From positions 310,001-374,000 of the forward strand of contig JAKUHH010000396.1 in assembly GCA_022701365.1 (NCBI GenBank): a DNA stretch of 64,000 bases, written 5' to 3'. Position numbers and translations under genes: made by a program. Below the pieces are notes generated by a model, which made no database searches, was not told where the DNA came from, and saw nothing but the letters and a program-made list of their open reading frames with translations. This DNA comes from Mycocentrospora acerina (taxonomy: Eukaryota; Ascomycota; Dothideomycetes; Pleosporales). Of the stretch, positions 34,001 to 43,433 are shown piece by piece (the stretch's first letter is position 1; each line of letters begins with the position of its first letter).

Positions 34001-36140
34001 TGACGATTTAGGCGGCTGCACCTGACCAGCTTCACTCACGTTGCTGTTTTCAATTATCTACTCTCGGCATGAAGCAAACCTGTCAGGAGAAGAATTTCTA
34101 ACATCTGCAGTCTGGTGCTGAATAGATTCTTCAGTTTCAGAGAATTTGAACGAGGGCGGCAGTTGTTGTGCTGCAACGGTATCCATAGTGATGTCCTGGA
34201 CTGCCGCACCTTGCAAGCGTTCCACACAATTTCGTTTTCAATTATCTACTTCAGTGATGAAGGAATCTATTTACAATTTGGATTTTTCAAAGTAAGAGCT
34301 TAAAGCTAACCACATTCTCTCACTCCAGCCAATTTGAACAAGAGCGGTGCCTGTTCCGTCGCGACGGCGTTCCTGGTGTCGATCTTAACCGCACACGCAG
34401 CCAGCTTCACGCCTATTGCCGTTTTCAACTATCTACTTAAGGACAAGGCACAGCTATCTGAAATTAAACCATCTATGTGAGAAGCTTCTTTGCAACTGCA
34501 ATCTTAAATTCCAGCAGATTTGAACGAGGACGGCAGCTGCTGTGTTGCGACGGTGTTCTTGGCCAGCTTTACGCACACAGTCGACTCGGATCAACTACTC
34601 TTAGGCCGAAGCACATCTGTCTAAAGTTGTGAGTTATAAGTTAGAATTAGAGGCTTTATTTTATCTTGATTCTGCATTCTTAGCCACTCTAAGTAGGGAT
34701 AGTAGCTATTGTGTTGCGACAGTATTCTCAGCAGCGCAGAGCTAGCTTTAAGCACATTGCCGTCATTGATTATTTCCTCTAAGGAGAAAGCACAGCAATC
34801 TGAACTTGTAATATTTAACTGTATATGCCTGCTGCTAACAGAATTCATTTATTTCAACAAATTTGAGCGAGCGCGGCGGCTGTGGTAGTGCGATGGCGTT
34901 CTAAGTTGCGTTGTTAGCTGCGTGCAGCCAACTTCACGCACATTGTCGTTTTCGATTATCTACTTACGGAATGGAGCCTAACTGTCAAAACTTAGATTTT
35001 CAGTAACAGTAGCCTATTACTAGATAGAATCTCTGATTCTAAAGAATTTGAACGAGTGCGGCAGTTGTTGTGTCGCAGCGGCATTTATGGTGGTGTTGCT
35101 GGGTGACGCATCCAGCAAGCCTCACACACAATGTTGGTCTTAATTAACTACTTAAGAAGTGACGTGCAAATACGTACATTTACGGGATCTGATTACCAAA
35201 GCTTAAAGCTAATTAAGTTAATTATTCTTAGCGTAATCAAACAAGTGCGGTGGCTATTGTGTTGCAATAGCTTTCGAGGTGATGCTCCAGGCCAGCTCTA
35301 CACACCAGTTCGTCTTAGAATATCTATACTTACAACAATCACAGCTGCCTAGGGTTTCATTTTCTATTTAAGAAGAATTGACTTAGTCAGGTTCTATGTT
35401 TTCAACAATTTTAACTAAGGGCGGCGGCTTTTGTGCTACAACGGCATTGAAGGGATTGCTCCTGCTAGCTCTACGCACCAGTTCGTCTTGGTATTTTTAT
35501 ACTTACAATAAGCACAGCTGCCTAAGGTTTCATATTCTATACAAGAAGAATTATCTCAGTCAGATTCTATGTTTTCAACGATTTTGAGCAAGAGCGGTGG
35601 TGGTTGTGTTACAACGGCATTCTTGGTAGTGTCCCTAGCCAGCTCTATGCACAAGGTCGTCTTGGAATATCTACACTTACAACAGTCGCAGCTGCCTAGG
35701 ACTTCATATTTAATATAAGAACAATGTTTTCAGTCAGATTCTATGTTTTCAACAATTTTGAACGAGAGCGGCAACTATTGTGTTACAACGGCATTCTTGG
35801 TAGCGCTCTCAGCCAGCTTCCTGTACATGTCCGCCCTGGATTAGCTAAGCCAGCGCTGAAGCACAGACGTAGAAGGGAATGAATTTCAAATTTAAGAGCT
35901 TACTTCTCGCTAAATCCCACAATCCGAGCGAATTTTAGCGAGGGCGGTGGTGGTTGTGTTGCAACGACGTTCTTGGTCGTGTTCTCCGCCAGCTTCACGC
36001 AAATAGCCGTATTGGATCAACTACTCTCGGGCTGAAACACAGCAGTTTAAATTTTGATTTTTGACATGAAAAACCTACTCCTGAATGGATTCTCTGTTTT
36101 CAACGAATTTGAGCGAGAGCGGCAGCTGTTGTGTTGCGCC
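31071..36140. repeat. Satellite family A, main block (about 29 units of about 178 bp)
   Basis: Core GGCAGTTGTTGTGTTGCAAC recurs near 31105, 31283, 31457, 31808, 31986, 32164, 32345, 32711, 33258, 33435, 33617, 33800, 34155, 34525, 34872, 35058, 35418, 35591, 35768, 35945 and 36118; mean spacing is about 178 bp. The unit order is: AAGATTTCAACGAATTTGAA, the core, GGGCTGCTGCGCC, TTCACACACAA, CGTCGTTTTCAATTATCTAC, GCAGGGCTGT, then an AT-rich linker with CTAAATAGATTCT. Units at about 31800 and 31980 are nearly identical over 100 bp, which suggests recent duplication or conversion. Small open frames inside are by-products. The preceding 275 bp (30796-31070) is AT-rich and unassigned. Confidence 0.92.
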
Positions 36141-36379
36141 GTCAAAGGCGCTTCCACGCGACTACCAAACTCGTCGTCTTCAGAAATTTCCACACAGACA
36201 CGTCGCATGCGGCCAGTTTCAATCGGCACTTTAAACACAGACCTTATTTCTTCCACATCTGCAACTGCAGAATGGATAGTTAACTTGCGTAGGTGCAGAT
36301 GTTGCGACCGAGGTTGCGGAGGTTGTGAGCGTGCGCGCTTCCACACGCGACTCCACGGAAGACCCTTCTCGAGGCACAT
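36141..36379 (-). pseudogene. Coding-like remnant cut by the satellite boundary
   Basis: A minus-strand frame opens with ATG at 36379 and reads into satellite A, ending at 36047. The part outside the satellite contains LTIHSAVADVEEIRSVFKV and RRVCVEISEDDEFGSRVE, which look like ordinary protein with balanced composition. The remainder is translated satellite. I suspect the tail of a former gene truncated by the array. No family recognised; chance remains possible. Confidence 0.3.
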
Positions 36380-36476
36380 CCGCGAGTTTCTACTCTCAAT
36401 TCAGAATTTCACGCATTTACTTGGATTCACTTGAGAACTGGCAGGCATCATCTAAGAACAGAGTCATATTTCTACA

Positions 36477-38764
36477 CTACCAAGCAGCAGTGGGTTCATA
36501 GGCTGCTGCAAACATGCTGCCATCGTCAAATGTGATGACCCGGTCCATATCTACAAAGTCCTGGTCAAGCATAATCTGTGGGATTGTGTTAAAGTCCGAC
36601 GGGTCTACACTATCGTGCAGCGCCATGCTCATATCAGACAAGTTCGGAACTTCTGGCCAAGCAGTATATGCCTGCATCATTCTCGACGAGCCCTTGTGGT
36701 GAGTGTGGTCGCCGGTGTAATCCATGATGTTGATCTGGAATGACTCATCTGATACACACTGGTCATAGAGCTGCTTGAGGCGGAGTGAATACTTTGCAAA
36801 GAGGTTATGATCATTGGGTAGGAGTTCAGAGAAGGCAGTCCATCGTCTGGAGACCTCATCAAGGCTCTGCGTAAGCGACCAGAACTCACGCGGCAGCTGG
36901 TTACCAGACGTGTAGCGCCAGTGAATGAGCAAAACTCTTGCGGCTATGAACAAGCAAAATGCGTACTGGCTGCCTATGGGTGAGCCGCGTGGCGACTTAC
37001 TCAGGTACTTTTCGGTAATTGTCGCAATCTCAATGCCAGCGGAGTAGCAAGCTTCTGCGCTGCAGCTACTGGGTAGCCTGCTGCGAAAGCCCCAGTGGCG
37101 TGGCGGATAGGCAATGAGTTGGTGTAGTAGGATCATTGAGGCGTTATGCGTGACGTGTGCTGTTGTGAGGTTAGGATCCATCAGAGGAACATGCCTTGTC
37201 AGGTTTGGATTTGCTTTCCACTTCTGCGGAAGCAACATTTTCCAGTGGACTAGGCGAAGATCTAGCTCCTTAAAACGTGTAAGCCAGGACTCTATCTCGT
37301 TCTGATCGCGTATATTAATCTTCTGCTGCAAGAAGTAGCTCATGACACGGCTCATGGACTCGGTGGCTTCAATGTTGTATGCGAGAGCGCCAACAGTAGA
37401 CATGTCCGTCGTCAAATTCGATGAAGAACCCACTGATGGGGTATTGTTCGTGTGGTCGTGTCCAGTCCGCGCTGGAGAAGGGTATCGAGACGTATATCCT
37501 ATTGGATTTCCAATGCGGCCTCTTGACTTATCCCAGATGCCGAAGTAAGGTGTTGAGACTGGCTTCTGCTTCCGCCACAGATGGCCATCGCAAGGCAGTC
37601 TTCGGCAAACGTCGTCGGATGTCAAGCTCGTGTTCCATCCCATAGTAACTGAGCAAAGCCTGTCGAGTAAGAACACATTCCAGAAGACCCTTCGGCGCTC
37701 CTCGATTTCTGTCCAGTCGTGGGTGATCTCGAGAGACGCATACGGTCGACAAAAAGGCCTATGCTCACCCTCTTCCTGCTCTTGTGTCAACTGCATGTAT
37801 TCTACTGTGCGTGTAAGGGAGCCAATGATAGACCATGCTCCAGCCTCATTTCCGTCCCCAATGTCATTGAACGCCAGTATAATGAGCGCCTGCAGGTTCT
37901 CCAAAGATAGGTGCTCCATTGCTGTATAAACTACCCATTTACGAATACGTAGAGTATGAGAAGCATCCGCTTGAGCACCTGGTAGAAACCTCGAGGCTGC
38001 TATGACCATCGCGTGCAGAATAACCACGAGGTTTCGTCGTTCCGCTTCTTCTGCGAGCCTCTGGAGAAAACGATTCTGGTGGATCATAGGTATCCACGGA
38101 TGAACATGACAGAAATAGGCATCCACTATCTCTCCAAGACGCTCATCGTCCAGAAAATGAGGAATACCGTCGGTATGATAGGGGCTAGAAGTCTCAAAAT
38201 CGTCATTCAGTCGCCTCCGTTTGCTGCTTTGGTTGCTTAGCGTCGATGTTGCAGTCGTCTGGCTTTTGGAAGCATCTATCAGCTTTGGGAGTTCGTTCGC
38301 TAGCAAAGCCAGTATGTTGTAAGCTGCCTGCTCACTGCTGTTACCGCTCACCACTGCTTTGCTACTGTTCGAATCATCATTGCCAGTGCCGCTCTCGTTG
38401 AACCGCCGCTCCAGCGCATCTGAACAACGTAAGAGCTCGTACTGAGTATAAAAATCGACAGGAGTCACCAAGTCTTCTATGGATATTCTCAACTGCTCCA
38501 GTTTTCATCCCTGGCTTGACTCGCTTTGCTTCATATACACATTCGAAGCCTGCAGCACACTGTCAGCGGCGTCACGCTATGATTCAAAAGCCAGCAGTAA
38601 ATACCAGTCTTCCTGCAATGGACGCAAACGGGGCGGTCCCTGGAGCAGCGCAATTTCGCCTTTCGACATCTGTTGCACGCCAGACTATCGGAGGCACCCC
38701 GCATGCTGCTGACATCATGATCGGTTGATGCGAACTGGCCGGCTTCTGGTGTATCACTTGGCAT
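36477..38764 (-). CDS. Zn2Cys6 transcription factor with Fungal_trans domain (putative cluster regulator)
   Basis: Three exons on the minus strand: 38605-38764, 38469-38549 and 36477-38419; 727 residues. The Zn cluster is ACNRCRKAKLRC...VCVHC, with the sixth cysteine in exon 2 (RKTGFEC). It is followed by the classic linker YEAKRVKPGMKTGAVE and a coiled-coil start (NIHRRLDALERRF). Introns are 55 and 49 nt. The middle homology region runs from about residue 165 (YFCHVHPWIPMIHQNRFL) through RRRVFWNVFLLDRLCSVTMG to about 430. Such factors bind CGG triplets and activate nearby catabolic or secondary-metabolite genes. It lies 380 bp beyond the 3' end of the GH88 gene on the same strand, so it is the likely regulator of the neighbouring enzymes and transporter. 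Target genes are inferred. Confidence 0.93.
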
Positions 38765-39143
38765 TCTAGGGATCTTCGATGGCGACAGCAGCTCCGCATG
38801 TGCGTTGGAGGATGGAGAGTTTCTTTTAACGGATCATTATTCCGTAATCCGAGCCAGATAGCCCGAATGCCGAAGGAAAGGCTGAGGTGGCGTTCTCTCC
38901 GCATCCCCACACTTCTTGGCAGACGCGTTTCTCCTTCTTGCCGCACGCACTCACGCGACGCGCTTGTTTGCCTAGTCAACTACAGGAATCAAAAACGGAC
39001 GAGGCGACAATGTTTCAGCACACCTATATGCCTGAAACTCATCGCTACCGATGCGTTCTTTATCACTTCTATCATGCAGTTTCCTTGTTTGGCTCGTTTC
39101 AAATTCACAAAGAAGAAGGCAGCAGTTCGCTATTTGATCATTT
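38765..39143. promoter_or_regulatory. Upstream region of the regulator gene
   Basis: 379 bp between the regulator ATG and the GH88 stop, both genes reading leftwards. It includes a CGG-N9-CCG palindrome (listed separately). Plus-strand frames across this region are shadows. Confidence 0.5.
38829..38845. promoter_or_regulatory. CGG-N9-CCG palindrome, candidate Zn2Cys6 binding site
   Basis: Arms ACGGA and TCCGT are separated by seven bases, which places CGG and CCG nine bases apart. It lies 65 bp upstream of the regulator ATG. Inverted CGG triplets with a fixed spacer are the usual target of dimeric Zn2Cys6 factors, so autoregulation is possible. One such site can occur by chance. Confidence 0.4.
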
Positions 39144-40925
39144 CTAATACAGGCCCATGCGAAGCAGCCGATTCCCAAACTCAGCGAGATAATAGTCGCC
39201 ATACACTAATCCATGATTTGCATACCGCTTCCTGGCGTTCGCGTTGTTGTTTGCTGTGCCGTACTTCAGCATTCCATCATAACGACTCCCTGGTACAGTT
39301 TCCTGGGCTCGGATATGCTGGTATGGTCCAGATATCAGGTGTGCTTTCTCCGGCGCAAGAGCAAAGGTAAGTGTGTCTTGGATGATTGTGAGTGCAGCTC
39401 TCCGATAGCGTGATGAAAGACTTAATCGATCGACACTTGCCAGGGCTTGTGAGAGAATAAGCATTCCATTCGCCGCAATAACGCCAGCAGACGAGTCTCG
39501 TAAAGGGTCTTCTTCATCCTCAATCGGTGCATCGAAATCCCACAACGGGACGTATCTGCCCTTTTTTACACACGCAGGCGCTCGCTCAAGTCGGTAAAGG
39601 AAGTACTCCGCTAGCCCACATGATGCTTCGAGGAAACAACGGTCCTTCGTCCACATATATGTCTCAGCGTACCCGAGTATACCCCAGGCCTGTCCTCGTG
39701 ACCAGGTCGAATTGTGTGCATACCCTTGTGCAGTCAGACGACATTTCAATCCGCCCGTGTTGGGATCAATGTTGGCAACATGGCACGTCGAATACCATTG
39801 ACCGCTGTACGCATCCTTGGATGGCGAGCAATTCGACTCTGGACGCAGGTGAGATGTCAATAGTGTCTTCGCGTGCGCTGTTGCCATCTCAGAAAGAGAG
39901 TGGTCTTGAGAATGGTGCGCTGCGTAGTATAGCAGATCGAGATTACACATGCTGTCGATGATGACAATCATGTTTTCGGTCTGGTCCAAGATCTCAATGT
40001 CTTTCTTCTTCAGCAGATCCCAGCTTCTGATAGCTTTGGCCGATGAAACGTAGCGAGTGGCTAAGCTATGCGCTGCCTTCACGATGGAGTCCAGACTTCG
40101 CGAATTTCCAAAGAGTTCCCAATCCGCACGAAGAGCTGGCATGACAATGAAGCCGATGTCATGCGTGTCAGTCCGATTGGCCATCCCGTGTAATGGTTCG
40201 CTCCACGCGCGACAAAGCATTGCAAACTGATCGCGCAGGTGCTTGATATTTACAGCAGGCGGCAATACAACACTTTGAGGGTACCGCACAAGTCGCTCCA
40301 AGATGGTGTACAAGGTTCCGGGAAAGAATCCGCATGTCCAAAAATCAGCCTCACGTAGGCTGTAACTTCCATTATGGCCGGCCTCCTGTGGAACTATTTC
40401 TGGAAATGCATCAGGTAGCGCTCCGATAGCGACTTGTGCTGTTTGGAGGGCTTTCGCAACGATGTTTTCGGCATACAACTCAGGCAATAATTCTCCTGTC
40501 GAGATACAACAGTCAAAGTGGCCGAAGTTCGAGTTGCTAAATCCATACTCTGATGGCGGCGAGCTACTCGAAGGGGTAGTCGGATGAGACTGCTCCGAAT
40601 CCTCTGTGCTGCTTACTGAAGAATTCGATGCTGGCTCAGGCATTGATTCGCGGGGCCCAACGGACTTGAATGACAGGATTTGTGTTGGCTTCGATGTGAC
40701 CGAGAGATGCTCCTGAGACGCTGTATGCTCCAACGGTGTATTGACGAGGATAGTAGGCTCGTTGATATCTCGAGCAGCTGCAGCAGTGACATCTAACTCC
40801 GTGCAGCGCCCTTGTTCTAACTCGTCTGATTCCATCATTCCAAGTCCTTGAGAATTCGAGTCTCGGGAATCTACAGGATTATTGTTTAAAGAACTGATCT
40901 CTAGTTGTGCTGATTGGTCGTCCAT
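39144..40925 (-). CDS. GH88-type unsaturated glucuronyl hydrolase
   Basis: Intronless, 593 residues from ATG at 40925 (MDDQSAQLEI). The frame can be extended to a GTG at 41225, but that would use most of the shared promoter. The first about 140 residues are Ser/Thr/Pro-rich with no signal peptide. The catalytic (alpha/alpha)6 barrel follows. Family landmarks are WTCGFFPG, HDIGF (D256, matching the first catalytic Asp region), IIDSMCNLDLLYYA (D324, matching the second), WSRGQAWGILGYAETY, DSSAGVIAA and YGDYYLAEF. GH88 enzymes hydrate and cleave the 4,5-unsaturated uronic acid from the non-reducing end of oligosaccharides made by polysaccharide lyases. Lack of a signal peptide suggests a cytosolic enzyme acting after uptake. 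It diverges from the MFS transporter at 41386. GH105 is the main alternative. Confidence 0.88.
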   Translation of the reverse strand: MDDQSAQLEISSLNNNPVDSRDSNSQGLGMMESDELEQGRCTELDVTAAAARDINEPTILVNTPLEHTASQEHLSVTSKPTQILSFKSVGPRESMPEPASNSSVSSTEDSEQSHPTTPSSSSPPSEYGFSNSNFGHFDCCISTGELLPELYAENIVAKALQTAQVAIGALPDAFPEIVPQEAGHNGSYSLREADFWTCGFFPGTLYTILERLVRYPQSVVLPPAVNIKHLRDQFAMLCRAWSEPLHGMANRTDTHDIGFIVMPALRADWELFGNSRSLDSIVKAAHSLATRYVSSAKAIRSWDLLKKKDIEILDQTENMIVIIDSMCNLDLLYYAAHHSQDHSLSEMATAHAKTLLTSHLRPESNCSPSKDAYSGQWYSTCHVANIDPNTGGLKCRLTAQGYAHNSTWSRGQAWGILGYAETYMWTKDRCFLEASCGLAEYFLYRLERAPACVKKGRYVPLWDFDAPIEDEEDPLRDSSAGVIAANGMLILSQALASVDRLSLSSRYRRAALTIIQDTLTFALAPEKAHLISGPYQHIRAQETVPGSRYDGMLKYGTANNNANARKRYANHGLVYGDYYLAEFGNRLLRMGLY

Positions 40926-41385
40926 GGCTCGGAATGGGACAAGAGAGCGACAAAAATCATGTGAAATGGACTTCAAATTATGGACAAGAGGTTCAAAGCA
41001 CCGGCGATGACTGGCACCTAAGAACCATAACACGCATTCCGACTTTCCCGAGACACTTTGCCCCATCGCGAACGGCACAAGTTTCGGACAACGACATGCT
41101 CCATGGTCCGCTGCCAAGACCCCGACACCCTGTCGACTGCTGTTGCGAAGTGGAGACCTTGCCTTTTCAGGTCGCAGAAGCCACTGCGGGGTCTGGGGAA
41201 ACATGGGCCGAAGCGAATGATCCACTCCATTCGCATTACCTTTATCGAAGATGGGGAAAACGCCAGTAACCTTATCCGAGGGATTCGATACTTAAGCATG
41301 TCCGGGTGCCAACGTTCTTCCCCGTCCACAGCGTAGTGATACCTCATCACCAAATCAATTTCTTTGCATCTCTACAGCGCTCGCT
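40926..41385. promoter_or_regulatory. Divergent promoter of GH88 and MFS transporter genes
   Basis: 460 bp between two oppositely oriented ATGs. It contains several CGG/CCG triplets (for example a direct CGG-N9-CGG near 41084) and one perfect inverted repeat at 41213-41234. Shared control of uptake and breakdown genes is inferred from this layout. Confidence 0.6.
41213..41234. promoter_or_regulatory. Perfect 7-bp inverted repeat in the GH88/MFS promoter
   Basis: GCGAATG and CATTCGC are separated by eight bases. It lies about midway in the divergent region, about 150 bp upstream of the MFS ATG. It is a candidate operator for a dimeric factor. Confidence 0.4.
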
Positions 41386-43190
41386 ATGGCGTCCCTTGGC
41401 CTGGCAGATCGCCTCAAGGCTTCTGGTTACGAGGACAAAATCGAGCAAGTACGGACCGTCGAAGGCAAGAGTATCGTCAAAGTCAATGGCAACGAGATTG
41501 TAGTCAGCTCCGCGACAGAAAAGCCGAACCGCTCATTTTGGGTGGCATGGATGTACATCTTTGACGTGAGTGGAGAATACATGGATATGAAGAATACCGC
41601 TGACACAGATGCAAATACAGTGGTATCCAAGTTATTACTCAAAAGAGGAAAAGAAGTTGGTGCGAAAACTGGACTGTATCCTGCTGTCACTTTGCTGCCT
41701 TTGCTTCTACATCAAGTGGCTTGACCAAAATGCTCTGAGCAGTGCGTACTGGTCAGGTATGAGGGAAGAGTTAAAGATCAAGGGCAACGAGTGAGTATAC
41801 CAATCATGATAGCATTACACTTGCCATGGGCTTCCTACTCCCGTGTCGATTCTCCCTTACTGACCTGCGCAGATACTCTCTGTTTGGAACATTCTACAAT
41901 ATCGGCTACATGGTCTTTGAGATTCCCAGCATGATGATCATTTCGCGTCCTCAGTTTGCTAGATACTACGTTCCAACCATGGAGACCCTGTGGTCAATCT
42001 TGACCTTTACTCAATGCAGACTCAGCAGTGTTTCGCACATATACGGTACTCGTTTCCTGCTAGGCATTCTTGAAACCCCGGCAGCTACTGGATCAATATA
42101 TCTGCTTACGTCCTGGTATCGCAGCGACGAGGTCTTTAAGCGAGCTGGCGTGTGGTATGTCTCCAGCAACGCCGGTGCGATGTTTAGTGGTTATCTTCAA
42201 GCCGCCGCCCACAAGGGCCTGAACGGAGTGCACGGAATGGCCGGTTGGAGATGGCTTTTTATCGTGGACGGCTGCATCAGTATCACCATTGCCATTGCCG
42301 GCTTCTTCTTGTATCCTGGCTTGCCGACCACACAACCCAGAGTTTGGTGGCTGACCGAAGAGGAGCGCCAGCTCGCAGTTGCACGCATGCAGAGTCAAGG
42401 CAGCAAACAGAGCTCCAGGATCGGAAAGCGCATGCTGAAGCGCGTATTCACTCACTGGCACTTCTACATTGCTGTCCTCACATACGTCTTCTTCCAGTGC
42501 ACCTCCTACGTTGGTGGTCAGATGCAAGCATGGCTCAAAAAAGAAGCCGATCTGCACAAAACCTACAGTATCGAGCAGATCAACCTGATTCCGACCGGCG
42601 TTCAGGGTTTGGCTATTGTGTGCGGCATCCTGATCACCAGTCTTGTCATGATATATCCAATGTGGATTGTATTCTCTTGTGTTACAGCGGTCCTTCTCTT
42701 CTCAAACGTCTGTCTGCGCATCTGGTACATTCCGCTTGGTCTGCATTGTGAGTTTATACACTCGGATTCATTGATATATATGCTAACAGAATCAGTCACC
42801 TGCTACTACCTCCTTGGATTAACCTCCTGCGTAACGCCTATTCTCTTCCCCTGGATTAATATGGTCATGAAAGACGACAACGAGGCGCGTTCCTTCACCA
42901 CAGGTGCTATGATGACCATCGGCTGGGCTTTCTTCTCTTTCTATCCCATAACAGTGTTCCCAATTCTTGAGGCTCCACAGTGGACGAAAGGATATACCGT
43001 CAACATCGTCTTCATCATCTGCTACTGGACACTGTTTATGATCGGGCAATACTTATGGCGCAAGGAGGAAAAGAGCAGGAAGTTCGACATCAACGCGCCC
43101 GGTAATTCAAGCGAAGATGAGTTCATAAAGCCAGAAACGCTACACGTGGAGGTCAGCGATGAGAAAGAGACCAAGGAAACCAGGGTCTGA
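41386..43190 (+). CDS. MFS transporter, anion:cation symporter (DAL5/allantoate-permease-like) family
   Basis: Four exons: 41386-41565, 41621-41790, 41873-42747 and 42796-43190; 539 residues. Introns are 55, 82 and 48 nt. The amphipathic start KEEKKLVRKLDCILL followed by DQNALSSAYWSGMREEL is the signature opening of this family (TM1 and the loop after it). Then come NIGYMVFEIPSMM (TM2), TRFLLGILETPAATGSIYLL (motif-A side and TM4), GYLQAAAH, GMAGWRWLFIVDG (conserved loop) and about twelve membrane segments in all. Known members carry allantoate, nicotinate, pantothenate or sugar-acid-like anions. Given the GH88 and GH154 neighbours, import of a uronic-acid saccharide is a reasonable inference. 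The 48-nt third intron has no stop and keeps the frame. Confidence 0.93.
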
Positions 43191-43351
43191 GATGTGGAAA
43201 TACCGGTTGATGGCACTATTATCAACAGACTTCCGTAGTATACAACGATGTCAGTTTGGTTATGAAAGCTTCATAGATAATACACAGACTGTATTTGGCT
43301 CCAATTCGTCATCTCGCGATATCATGTTCCGAGCTGCGGGGCGACGACGGA

Positions 43352-43357
43352 TATAAA
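43352..43357 (+). promoter_or_regulatory. TATA box of the DUF2264 gene
   Basis: TATAAA, 77 bp upstream of the ATG chosen for the DUF2264/GH154 gene. Its position argues against the GTG at 43365 as the start. Confidence 0.5.
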
Positions 43358-43433
43358 TGGTCTTGTGCTCCCGCTGGTCTTGATGTTGCTAACCTTGACC
43401 TCCCCAACGCTTTCCACGTCCTCCACTCATGCC

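Noticed and set aside
23890..36140. Heavy RIP of transposons as the source of the repeat island
   Set aside because: The sequence is not extremely AT-rich and I found no transposase, reverse transcriptase or terminal repeats; units look like diverged satellites, though some transition bias is possible.
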